From Pyrococcus yayanosii CH1 (GTDB lineage Archaea > Methanobacteriota_B > Thermococci > Thermococcales > Thermococcaceae), in contig NC_015680.1 of NCBI RefSeq assembly GCF_000215995.1, positions 186,001-250,000 of the forward strand: a DNA stretch of 64,000 nt, in the 5' to 3' direction. This document shows positions 25,890 through 33,469 of this stretch, in pieces. Position 1 is the stretch's first letter. Each line of letters starts with the position of its first letter. Position numbers and translations under genes: made by a program. Under the pieces are notes generated by a model that worked only from the letters and a program-made list of their open reading frames with translations, made no database searches and was not told the DNA's origin.

Positions 25890-27209
25890 ATGATAAGGAT
25901 TTACACTCTTGGAGGCTATGAGGAAGTGGGAAAAAACATGACGGCCGTCGAGTACAACGGTGAGGTTATCATAATCGATATGGGTATCAGGCTCGATCGC
26001 GTCCTTATACACGAGGACGTTGAATTTCAAAAGATGAGCTCCAAGGAGCTGAGAAAACTTGGTGCGATCCCAGACGACAGGCCCATAAGGGACAAGAAGG
26101 TTGTTGCCATAGCCCTCTCACACGGCCATCTCGACCACATAGGTGCTGTTGCCAAGCTCGCCCCCCACTACCCAGATGTGCCCGTATATGGCACCCCCTA
26201 TACCATTCGGCTCGCCAAGAGTGAGGTCAAGGGGGAGCAGTACTTCGAGGTTACGAACCCGATGTTCGAGACGAACTACGGTGAGATAGTTCAGGTGAGC
26301 GAGAATCTCGCCATAGAATTCGTCCAGATAACACACTCAATTCCCCACTCTTCCATCGTCGTTATCCACACGCCCGAAGGAGCTGTGGTATATGCCTGTG
26401 ACTATAAGTTCGATAACAACCATCCCTACGGCGAAAAGCCCGACTACAAGCGTTTGAAGGAGCTCGGCCAGGAAAGCGTTAAGGTCCTCATAGCTGAATC
26501 TACAAGGGTTGCCGAAGAGACAAAAACGCCAAGCGAGGCAGTCGCGAAGATGCTCTTAGAGGATTTTTTCCTTTACGAGGGCATGGAGGCTGATGGTCTT
26601 ATAGCCACAACGTTCGCTTCCCACATAGCCCGCCTCCAAGAGCTTATAGAGATAGCCAATAAGATGGGTCGCCAAGCAATATTCATCGGTCGCTCCCTTG
26701 CCAAGTACACTGGCATAGCCAAGCAACTTGGGTTGATAAAGATGAAGGGTTCTCGTGTCTTGAGGAGTCCCAATGCCATAAGTAAGGTCCTGAAGGAGGT
26801 CTCTCAAGCGAGGGAGAACTACCTTCTAGTTGTCACTGGACACCAGGGGGAGCCTGGAGCAATACTGACGAGGATGGCCGGTGGTGAGCTCTACGACATA
26901 GGAAAGAGGGATACCGTTGTTTTCTCCGCTGGCGTGATTCCGAACCCGCTCAACGTAGCCCAGCGTTACGCCCTCGAGACGAAGCTGAGGATGAGGGGCG
27001 TAAGGATGATAAAGAACCTTCACGTTTCAGGTCACGCGAGTAGAGAGGATCATCGCTATCTTATTAGACTGTTAAATCCTGAGTATATAGTTCCCGCACA
27101 CGGGGAGTTTAGAATGCTCACCCACTACGCTGAGCTGGCCGAGGAGGAGGGCTACATGATTGGAAAAGATGTTTTCGTGGCAAGGAACGGTCATCGAGTT
27201 GACATATAG
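25890..27209 (+). CDS. rnj: Ribonuclease J (beta-CASP metallo-beta-lactamase)
   Basis: A beta-CASP nuclease of 439 residues, the archaeal RNase J type with 5'-3' exoribonuclease activity. The metal motif SHGHLDHIG is at 77-85. Further His/Asp ligands are in CDYKFD. The beta-CASP region shows GRSLAKYTGIAKQL and the C motif HVSGHASREDH near 376, then PAHGEFRML. It has no KH domains, unlike aCPSF. GGAGGAGAGAG precedes ATG. It sits inside the isoprenoid gene run. Confidence 0.93.
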   Translation: MIRIYTLGGYEEVGKNMTAVEYNGEVIIIDMGIRLDRVLIHEDVEFQKMSSKELRKLGAIPDDRPIRDKKVVAIALSHGHLDHIGAVAKLAPHYPDVPVYGTPYTIRLAKSEVKGEQYFEVTNPMFETNYGEIVQVSENLAIEFVQITHSIPHSSIVVIHTPEGAVVYACDYKFDNNHPYGEKPDYKRLKELGQESVKVLIAESTRVAEETKTPSEAVAKMLLEDFFLYEGMEADGLIATTFASHIARLQELIEIANKMGRQAIFIGRSLAKYTGIAKQLGLIKMKGSRVLRSPNAISKVLKEVSQARENYLLVVTGHQGEPGAILTRMAGGELYDIGKRDTVVFSAGVIPNPLNVAQRYALETKLRMRGVRMIKNLHVSGHASREDHRYLIRLLNPEYIVPAHGEFRMLTHYAELAEEEGYMIGKDVFVARNGHRVDI

Positions 27210-27220
27210 GGGGGATTGGG

Positions 27221-28246
27221 ATGAAGTACGACGCCCTCTTTAAGAGGATTAAAGAGAAGGCCAAGCTCGTTGATGAGAAGATGTTCGAACTAATACCCGA
27301 GAAGGAGCCGGCTGTTCTCTACGAGGCCGCCCGCCACTACCCTCTCGCCGGCGGAAAGCGCGTCAGGCCCTTTGTCGTTCTAACTGCAGCTGAAGCCGTC
27401 GGTGGCGACCCCTCGAAGGCCCTCTACCCGGCGGTTGCCATAGAGCTCATCCACAACTACTCCCTCGTCCACGATGATATAATGGATATGGACGAGACGA
27501 GGCGTGGAAGGCCAACGGTCCATAAGCTCTGGGGCATCAATATGGCCATCCTGGCAGGCGACCTCCTCTTCAGCAAGGCATTCGAGGCTATTTCTGGGGC
27601 AGATGTTGACGCCGAGAAGAAGGCGAGAATTCTCGAGACGATAGTTAGGGCATCGAACGAGCTCTGCGAAGGTCAAGCGATGGATCTCGAGTTTGAGAAG
27701 AGAGAAACCGTAACTATCGAGGAGTATATGAGGATGATAAGCGGCAAGACCGGGGCACTCTTCGAGGCTGCTGCCAAGGTCGGTGCCATCGTTGGAACCG
27801 AGAACGAGGAGTACATAGGGTCCCTTGCCCGCTGGGGTCGCAACGTCGGCATAGCGTTCCAGATATGGGACGACGTTCTTGATCTTATCGCCGATGAGAA
27901 GAAGCTGGGCAAGCCCGTTGGAAGTGACATAAGGAAGGGCAAGAAGACCCTTATAGTGGCTCACTTCTTCGAGAGAGCAGATGAGAGAGATAGGGAGAGA
28001 TTCCTCAGGGTCTTTGGCAAGTTCGCGGGCGACGTCAGGGGGAGGGGCATAATCGAGGAGGATGTCAAGGCCGAGGTTATGGAGGCCATAGAGCTCCTTA
28101 AGGCCTACGGGAGCATAGACTACGCCGCCAGCTATGCAAAGAAGCTCATTAGGGAGGCCAATGAGTCACTGAAGATTCTTCCAGAGAGCGAAGCCAGGAA
28201 GGACCTAGAGCTCCTAGCCGAGTTCATCGTTGAGAGAGACCACTAA
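27221..28246 (+). CDS. idsA: Geranylgeranyl/farnesyl diphosphate synthase
   Basis: A trans-prenyltransferase of 341 residues that builds C15/C20 diphosphates for ether lipids. First Asp-rich motif DDIMDMD at 85-91, second motif DDVLD near 213 ([24 protein letters not shown]). [12 protein letters not shown] binds substrate. Residues before the first motif (HNYSLVH) suggest room for chains of C15-C20, but product length cannot be fixed by eye. Eleven bases separate it from rnj. Confidence 0.93.
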   Translation: MKYDALFKRIKEKAKLVDEKMFELIPEKEPAVLYEAARHYPLAGGKRVRPFVVLTAAEAVGGDPSKALYPAVAIELIHNYSLVHDDIMDMDETRRGRPTVHKLWGINMAILAGDLLFSKAFEAISGADVDAEKKARILETIVRASNELCEGQAMDLEFEKRETVTIEEYMRMISGKTGALFEAAAKVGAIVGTENEEYIGSLARWGRNVGIAFQIWDDVLDLIADEKKLGKPVGSDIRKGKKTLIVAHFFERADERDRERFLRVFGKFAGDVRGRGIIEEDVKAEVMEAIELLKAYGSIDYAASYAKKLIREANESLKILPESEARKDLELLAEFIVERDH

Positions 28247-28284
28247 AGAAATCCTTAAATTCGACGAAGGAGAGAGTCTGGTCG

Positions 28285-29118
28285 ATGAAGTTCGGTATAG
28301 TGGCTCGAAGGGATAGGGAGGAGGCTCTCAAGCTCGCCTACCGCGTTTATGATTTTCTCAAGGTCAGCGGTTATGATGTCGTGGTTGATATGGATACATA
28401 TAAGCACTTTCCCCACTTTGATGAGGGAGATGTCCTGCCCCTCGAGGAGTTCGATGTGGACTTCATAATCGCGATAGGCGGGGACGGGACGATACTAAGG
28501 GTTGAGCACCACACAAAGAGGGACATCCCGATACTAAGCGTAAACATGGGAACCCTTGGCTTCCTCACGGAAGTGGAGCCTAGCGAGACATTCTTCGCAA
28601 TAAATAGGCTCCTCGAAGGTGATTACTACATCGACGAGAGGATAAAGCTAAGGACGTTCATAGACGGCAAGGGGAACATTCCCGACGCTCTCAACGAGGT
28701 CGCAATCCTAACGGGCGTCCCCGGAAAGATAATCCACCTTAAGTACTACGTGGATGGGGGACTGGCGGACGAAGTCAGAGCTGACGGTCTCGTCGTCTCG
28801 ACTCCCACGGGCTCCACAGGCTACGCTATGTCCGCGGGCGGCCCTTTCCTTGACCCAAGGCTTGACACGATGGTAATAGTTCCCCTCCTCCCGATGCCGA
28901 AAACTTCAGTTCCCATAGTCATTCCGGGAACATCAACGGTAGAAATCGAGCTGATCACGGAGAGAGAGATAATCTTGGTTGTGGACGGGCAGTACTATGA
29001 GCACCTTCCGTCAAATGTCTGGATCACCGTTAAGAAGAGCCCAAGAAAGGCCAAGTTCGTTCGCTTCAGCCGGGAGATATACCCCAAGTATACGATGAAG
29101 ATAAAGGAGAGACACTAG
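28285..29118 (+). CDS. nadK: NAD kinase
   Basis: A polyphosphate/ATP-NAD kinase of 277 residues making NADP+. GGDGT at 65-69, then [14 protein letters not shown] and [16 protein letters not shown], which are family motifs. A TATA-like CCTTAAATTC at 28253-28262 lies about 27 bases before ATG, so the mRNA may be nearly leaderless. The 3' end overlaps the convergent homoserine dehydrogenase gene by four bases. Confidence 0.93.
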   Translation: MKFGIVARRDREEALKLAYRVYDFLKVSGYDVVVDMDTYKHFPHFDEGDVLPLEEFDVDFIIAIGGDGTILRVEHHTKRDIPILSVNMGTLGFLTEVEPSETFFAINRLLEGDYYIDERIKLRTFIDGKGNIPDALNEVAILTGVPGKIIHLKYYVDGGLADEVRADGLVVSTPTGSTGYAMSAGGPFLDPRLDTMVIVPLLPMPKTSVPIVIPGTSTVEIELITEREIILVVDGQYYEHLPSNVWITVKKSPRKAKFVRFSREIYPKYTMKIKERH

Positions 29119-30077
29119 CGGAGAGGCTTCATGTAGCTGGCCGCCTTCAGGATATCGCTGAAGACGCCGCTTGCCGTAACCTTCCCTCCTCCGCCGGGCC
29201 CCTTAATAACGAGCTCTCCTAGAAGGTCTGTCCTTATGACCGCGGCGTTGAGAACGCCTTCCGTTAGCAGGGGGCTGCCCTCGGAGAGTCTTTTTGGTTG
29301 AACCCTAATCCTTCCCTTGGACACCTCTGCAATGAGCCTTACCCTTCTTGCGTCCGTGACCTCCCTTATCCCCTTCACCTCGACCTCCTCAGCCTCCTGA
29401 CCAAAGGCCACCCAGTGCAGTATTTTGGCCTTGTGCATAGCATCTATCCCGTCTATATCCTTCGAGGGGTCCTCTTCAAGTATCCCCTGCTCTTTAGCCT
29501 TCTCCACAGCCTTCTCAAAGGAAGAGCCGCGTTCCATCTCCGTAAGTATGAAGGTCGTGCTGGCGTTGAGGACGGCCTCGATTGAGAGTACGTCATCGCC
29601 AAGCAGGTTCTCCCTGAGCAGTCCGATTACGGGCGTTCCTGCCATCACGGTGGCCTCAAAGAATAGGCCTGCACCGCCCTCCTCAGCGGCTTTCATGAGC
29701 TCGCGATAGTGATTCGCGATGGGAGGCTTGTTGCTGGTCACGACGCCTATCCCTTCCTTCAGTGCCGTCTCGTACATGGAAAAGGCCTCGTCGTGGCTGC
29801 TGACGTCAACAAGTATGTCCGGTCTGACCTCCTGAACGAGCTCCTCGGGTGAGAAGTCGAAAACCTCGTATTCGTCCCATGCGCTCAGCCTTCCCATCGT
29901 TTCCTTGACCTCTTTGGCTTCTAGGGGGTCGATGTCGCCCCATATTGTGCCGCTCCTGTCTGTTATCGAGACGATTCTCAATTCAACCCCAAACCTCCTT
30001 CCCCTCTCCGCCATTATTTCGGCCAGTGCTCTTCCAACAGTTCCAAACCCGAAAATTGAGACCCTAACAACTTTCAT
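29115..30077 (-). CDS. hom: Homoserine dehydrogenase
   Basis: Oxidoreductase of 320 residues converting aspartate semialdehyde to homoserine. Rossmann motif [12 protein letters not shown] at 9-20; [12 protein letters not shown] near 135; [12 protein letters not shown]; and [33 protein letters not shown], which contains the substrate-binding block and catalytic Lys/Asp. No ACT domain, so feedback control by threonine through such a domain is absent. It stands alone here, convergent to nadK. Confidence 0.92.
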   Translation of the reverse strand: MKVVRVSIFGFGTVGRALAEIMAERGRRFGVELRIVSITDRSGTIWGDIDPLEAKEVKETMGRLSAWDEYEVFDFSPEELVQEVRPDILVDVSSHDEAFSMYETALKEGIGVVTSNKPPIANHYRELMKAAEEGGAGLFFEATVMAGTPVIGLLRENLLGDDVLSIEAVLNASTTFILTEMERGSSFEKAVEKAKEQGILEEDPSKDIDGIDAMHKAKILHWVAFGQEAEEVEVKGIREVTDARRVRLIAEVSKGRIRVQPKRLSEGSPLLTEGVLNAAVIRTDLLGELVIKGPGGGGKVTASGVFSDILKAASYMKPLR

Positions 30078-30130
30078 GGTGGATACCTAGGGGATAATGG
30101 TAATAAAGTTTCCCTCAAACTGGAATGTTG

Positions 30131-30682
30131 ATGAAGTATCGCTTTGACCTCCGGAAGCATGAAAAGGGAGTAATGATCCTTGCGGTGCTCCTGTTCCTAC
30201 TTTCCCTTTCTCTTTCGCCTCCAGTAAGATGGCCACCCTACTCGCTCCTCGAATACGTGATCTACTGCTCCATAGCTCCTGTTCTGCTAGTCATAGCCCT
30301 TCATGAAGGGCTCCATGCAGTCGTCGCAAGGCTTCAGGGAGCAAGGGTGGAGTTCGGAATAACTAAGCTCGGCAAGAGCTGGGTTGCGATGGCCCCGTAT
30401 ACGGCCGTCAGAACTCCACTCCCGGTAAAGATGTGGATTCCGGTGCTTCTAGCACCCTTCAGTCTTTCTCCGCTTTTCTACATCCTTGGCTCGGCTACAG
30501 GCTCTCCGATCTGGGTGATGGCGTTTTTAATAAACACATCCGGTCTCGCTGGAGATATCGTGGTGCTCCTCGTACTCATTAGAATGCCAAAAGATGCTCT
30601 TGTAGTGGACGAAGGGATTGAGATGGTCTCGGAAATTCCGTTCCCGGAACCTTGGCCAGAACTGTTAAGGCTCGGCAAGTAG
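30131..30682 (+). CDS. Putative membrane zinc peptidase (DUF3267, M50-like)
   Basis: A membrane protein of about 183 residues. Membrane segments lie near 13-29, 40-58, 103-120 and 128-150. The zincin motif HEGLH is at 58-62 (ALHEGLHAVVARLQGARVEFGI). The family is placed by profile with M50 site-2 proteases, but no substrate is known. ATG 30131 lies about 25 bases after a TATA-like AATAAAG; ATG 30125 is an alternative. Confidence 0.7.
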   Translation: MKYRFDLRKHEKGVMILAVLLFLLSLSLSPPVRWPPYSLLEYVIYCSIAPVLLVIALHEGLHAVVARLQGARVEFGITKLGKSWVAMAPYTAVRTPLPVKMWIPVLLAPFSLSPLFYILGSATGSPIWVMAFLINTSGLAGDIVVLLVLIRMPKDALVVDEGIEMVSEIPFPEPWPELLRLGK

Positions 30683-31091
30683 CTAGCCGACCGGTGGATG
30701 CTCTGCCCCTTTCCTCCACTTTTCGTACGCTTCATCCCACCGCTTTAAAAGTTCGGCACGCTTTTGTTCGTCCTTTATCCCCTTGAGGTACTCCCGCGGG
30801 ATATAGGCGAGATAATTGGGGTAAAGCTGGCTCAAAGGTTCCGCTTTCTATTACCTCTCCACTGGCTTTCTCCACAAGCTCCTTCAGCCGTTCCAGAGGA
30901 AGGTAATGCAGGTCGTCCTTTCTCCCGAAAAGGGCTTCAAAAATTTCTTCACGCAGGTTGTACAGCTCAAGATGAGCCCTCTGTCTCTCGTTCTTCGCAA
31001 TAGGCAAGCAATCCGGAGGTAGAGGCGGCTCGTTCCGGAGCGGAATCCTTGATAGGACATCTCTCCTAAACGTCTCCTCGTCAACGGACAT
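30683..31091 (-). pseudogene. Frameshifted gene of an unnamed Thermococcales family
   Basis: From ATG 31091 (behind GGGTG) the frame reads MSVDEETFRRDVLSRIPLRN through LERLKELVEKASGEVIESGTFEPA. Near 30830-30845 the sensible reading moves to another frame: SQLYPNYLAYIPREYLKGIK, then EAYEKWRKGAEHPPVG and TAG at 30683-30685. One indel therefore breaks a protein of about 135 residues. A sequencing error would look the same. The family is not one I can name. Confidence 0.6.
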
Positions 31092-31291
31092 GGAAAACAC
31101 CCAAAAGTGCTAAAACGGCTGTCTTTAAGGCGTTTTCGGAGAAAATGTTGTATAAGATGGGGGAGAATTAATGGCAGGTCAAAAATCTCTAGGATCAAAA
31201 CAGCTAACACCTCTCTTGACTAATTTTTCTCTCGGTCTCCCGAGGAAAAGCAGTGAGGAGGATGATCACCCCAAATACAAGAAGAGGGAAT

Positions 31292-32545
31292 TTAAATTAG
31301 AGCCCTGCTGAGCTCTACTGCATCTCTCCAGTCGAGAATTTCGGCATTTTCTGGAGCTCTTGGCAAGTCATTTCTATCCGGAACTATGAGGAGTTTTTTC
31401 TTGGCGTTAATTTCTTCAAATTTTTCTTCAACCTTCCTGATATCCTTTTCTTTAATTTTCTCCTTCCATTTAACCTCGGCAACCAAATGGAGCTTTCTAT
31501 TTTTCAACAGGGCAACATCTACTTCCAGATCAGGCATTTCAATCCTGATTGGTTGCAAAGAATAGTGTTTTACCAACAACCTCTCAAAGAATCTCTCAAC
31601 GTAGTGCGGCATTTTTTCCCTAAAAATCCTCTCAACGGTTTCATCTGGAAGCTCAGTTTCGAAGAATCCATATTTGGCGTTTAGGTAATATGCGAAATCC
31701 ACTACAGGGGACAGATGTCGGTACTTGAATATTTTCTTTCTCTTCCCGAAGAGCGAAATTCTCTCGAGGATTCCCATGTTGACAAGGGTCTCAAGGTATG
31801 GAGCGACTGCACTGTGGGTTTCCTTTTCTATGAGTCCTCGCGAATACAGCTCCTTGGCTATCTCTCCTGAACTTGACTTGCCATCCGCAACAGTCTCGAG
31901 TATTGCCGAATATCTTCTCGTTAATTCTCGCTCTTCTTCTGTGAATATCTCACCAATTAAGCTGGGAACGTTTCCCTTCAGGGTTGATCCAAGGGTTGAG
32001 AAAACTCTCTCACCCAAACTTTCAACGGCTGGAGCTAACCAGGGTTCCTGAACGAGAACAGCAAGCTCTACCATGGCTTTTCCTTTATATCCCAACTCAT
32101 TAACAAAGTTAATCGCATCCCTCGGATCAACTAAGCTCAGCTCCCTTACATAGAAAAGCCCCAGCAGAGGACTATTGTTCCCTATAAGCTTTTTGAAATA
32201 GTGCCTCGTTGAAGTTATAAGGATGAGCCCACCCCTTCCTGACAATCCCTGGAGAATTGAGAAAAATGACTCGCCGAGCCGGTGGAACTCGTCAATGACG
32301 ATTCTCCCTTGGTCCAGGAGAAGGGGGAGCACTCGCATGAACTCGGAGAAAGAATATATCTCTCCTTTTTTTATTTCAAATATCTCCCTACCGCTCGTTA
32401 CAATGAAGTAATGGGAATATTTTGCCCTCTCTCTGATGTAGAAGGTCTTCCCAGTTTTCCTTCTTCCGTAAATTAGCAACCATCTTACGTTCAGGACATC
32501 TCTAAGCTCGCGACGTTCAATAATTTTCACTATGCTAATCACCAT
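31292..32545 (-). CDS. Archaeal AAA ATPase with C-terminal DUF234/nuclease-like domain
   Basis: A 417-residue member of the archaeal ATPase family frequent in accessory regions. The P-loop GRRKTGKT is near residue 28, and the Walker B-like ILLDQGRIVIDEFHRLG follows. A winged-helix part (SSGEIAKELYSRGLIEKE) is next. The C-terminal region EVDVALLKNRKLHLVAEVKWKEK has the E-x-D..E-x-K pattern of PD-(D/E)xK nucleases. ATG 32545 fits a TATA box at 32569-32577. Function unproven; its surroundings are decayed. Confidence 0.8.
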   Translation of the reverse strand: MVISIVKIIERRELRDVLNVRWLLIYGRRKTGKTFYIRERAKYSHYFIVTSGREIFEIKKGEIYSFSEFMRVLPLLLDQGRIVIDEFHRLGESFFSILQGLSGRGGLILITSTRHYFKKLIGNNSPLLGLFYVRELSLVDPRDAINFVNELGYKGKAMVELAVLVQEPWLAPAVESLGERVFSTLGSTLKGNVPSLIGEIFTEEERELTRRYSAILETVADGKSSSGEIAKELYSRGLIEKETHSAVAPYLETLVNMGILERISLFGKRKKIFKYRHLSPVVDFAYYLNAKYGFFETELPDETVERIFREKMPHYVERFFERLLVKHYSLQPIRIEMPDLEVDVALLKNRKLHLVAEVKWKEKIKEKDIRKVEEKFEEINAKKKLLIVPDRNDLPRAPENAEILDWRDAVELSRALI

Positions 32546-32568
32546 TATGCTAATTTTGGTTAGCCTTA

Positions 32569-32579
32569 TATAAATATTG
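32569..32579 (-). promoter_or_regulatory. TATA box of the AAA ATPase gene, with repeated ATTAGCATA
   Basis: TTTATATAAGG on the minus strand predicts a start close to ATG 32545. Downstream the sequence ATTAGCATA occurs twice (about 32536-32558), spanning the start codon; it could be an operator or chance. Confidence 0.5.
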
Positions 32580-32622
32580 CGATATGGGGAGGCAATAGAT
32601 GTTAGGATCAAATCCTTAATTA

Positions 32623-32692
32623 GCCTCTTTCATAAGCTCTGCCATTGCGGCCTTGAAGTCCCTCTTCTCTGCAACAACTTCAACAACGCGCC
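32623..32692. repeat. Displaced copy of leuS 3' coding sequence
   Basis: This stretch repeats leuS DNA found at 33623-33636 (CCTTAATTAGCCTC) joined to 33685-33749. There are two mismatches in the 65-base block and a deletion of about 48 bases between the two pieces. It lies 1.06 kb from its source, in the same orientation, and is fused to a gene-family fragment. Confidence 0.85.
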
Positions 32693-32742
32693 TCGCGCGG
32701 GATGTAGGCGAGGTAGTGCAGGAGGTCTGGCTCGAAGGTTAC
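32692..32742 (-). pseudogene. Fragment of the same family as 30683-31091
   Basis: On the minus strand the 17 codons read VTFEPDLLHYLAYIPRE. This matches the GTFEPA...LYPNYLAYIPREY part of the frameshifted gene at 30683-31091. It is joined directly to the leuS fragment, so the family relic and the leuS piece share a breakpoint. Confidence 0.6.
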
Positions 32743-32746
32743 TTTC

Positions 32747-33054
32747 TCTCGTCAGTTTTAAGCTGGATTATTCTGTGTTTTAAACCCGTCTAGGATGTCA
32801 TTTCCCCGAAGAAGCTCCAGCAAGAACGATCAACAGCAACGACGCGACCGGTTTCGCCGACGAGGTAAGTGAGGGGGACCCCACAATGATAAATACGGAG
32901 AGCCGTATAAAGCTATATATGTTAACACTTGGAACCACGCTATGAGGATTCGAATCCAGACTTACAGAAAAAAGCTATGGAAACCTGGAGATTATCCCAC
33001 AAAGGAGGGAACAAGAGAGGATGCCGAAAACGATTATTAATTGAGGTGACTCTA
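32747..33054. other. Degenerate stretch, no intact gene supported
   Basis: I see no convincing gene. On the plus strand a 32-codon frame (32942-33040, MRIRIQTYRKKLWKPGDYPT...) follows a TATA-like TATAAAG near 32905 and could be a small protein. On the minus strand a short run VGETGRVVAVDRS near 32820-32870 recalls methyltransferases but is isolated. Confidence 0.4.
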
Positions 33055-33469
33055 ATGCGTGAAAAACTCTTAAAGAGCATCCTTTTAATTTTCTTTTTAG
33101 CTTTGTGGTTTTTTCATGGTTAGATAAAGTGTACCTTTTAGAACTCGTATCTTTATTAGGAATCTCCCTGCCCATTGTCGTTTTAACGCTGGGAAAAGCA
33201 TGGTACTGGGTTACGATTCTCATGGCATTGCCTGCCTATTATCTCGGTTCACTGCTCAGACTATCAAGGAGGCCTTTGGAGGCACTGGTAATTTCAGCTC
33301 TGATGTTTGCTCCGTTCGTGGTTTTATCCAGTTTGGACTTTTATACATGGATTATCCTGGCTAATTATGGCTGAGGGTGGCGTCTCTAGTTATCCTTGTG
33401 CCTGTTTATCCTATCATTGCATGGGTTGCAATGACTTTTAAAAGAAAGAAAAGCCATCACTCCACGTAA
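33055..33469 (+). pseudogene. Frameshifted polytopic membrane protein
   Basis: ATG 33055 follows GAGGTGACT and encodes MREKLLKSILLIFFLAL. A shift at the T6 run near 33108 leads to WLDKVYLLELVSLLGISLPI and two or three more hydrophobic segments up to TAA at 33376. A second shift would continue as LRVASLVILVPVYPIIAWVA to TAA 33467-33469, overlapping the leuS 3' end. Two indels suggest decay of a protein of about 135 residues with four membrane segments. Confidence 0.45.

Noticed and set aside
32816-32872. Minus-strand VGETGRVVAVDRS as a methyltransferase remnant
   Set aside because: Only about 15 codons fit the pattern and no other motif is nearby; chance cannot be excluded.
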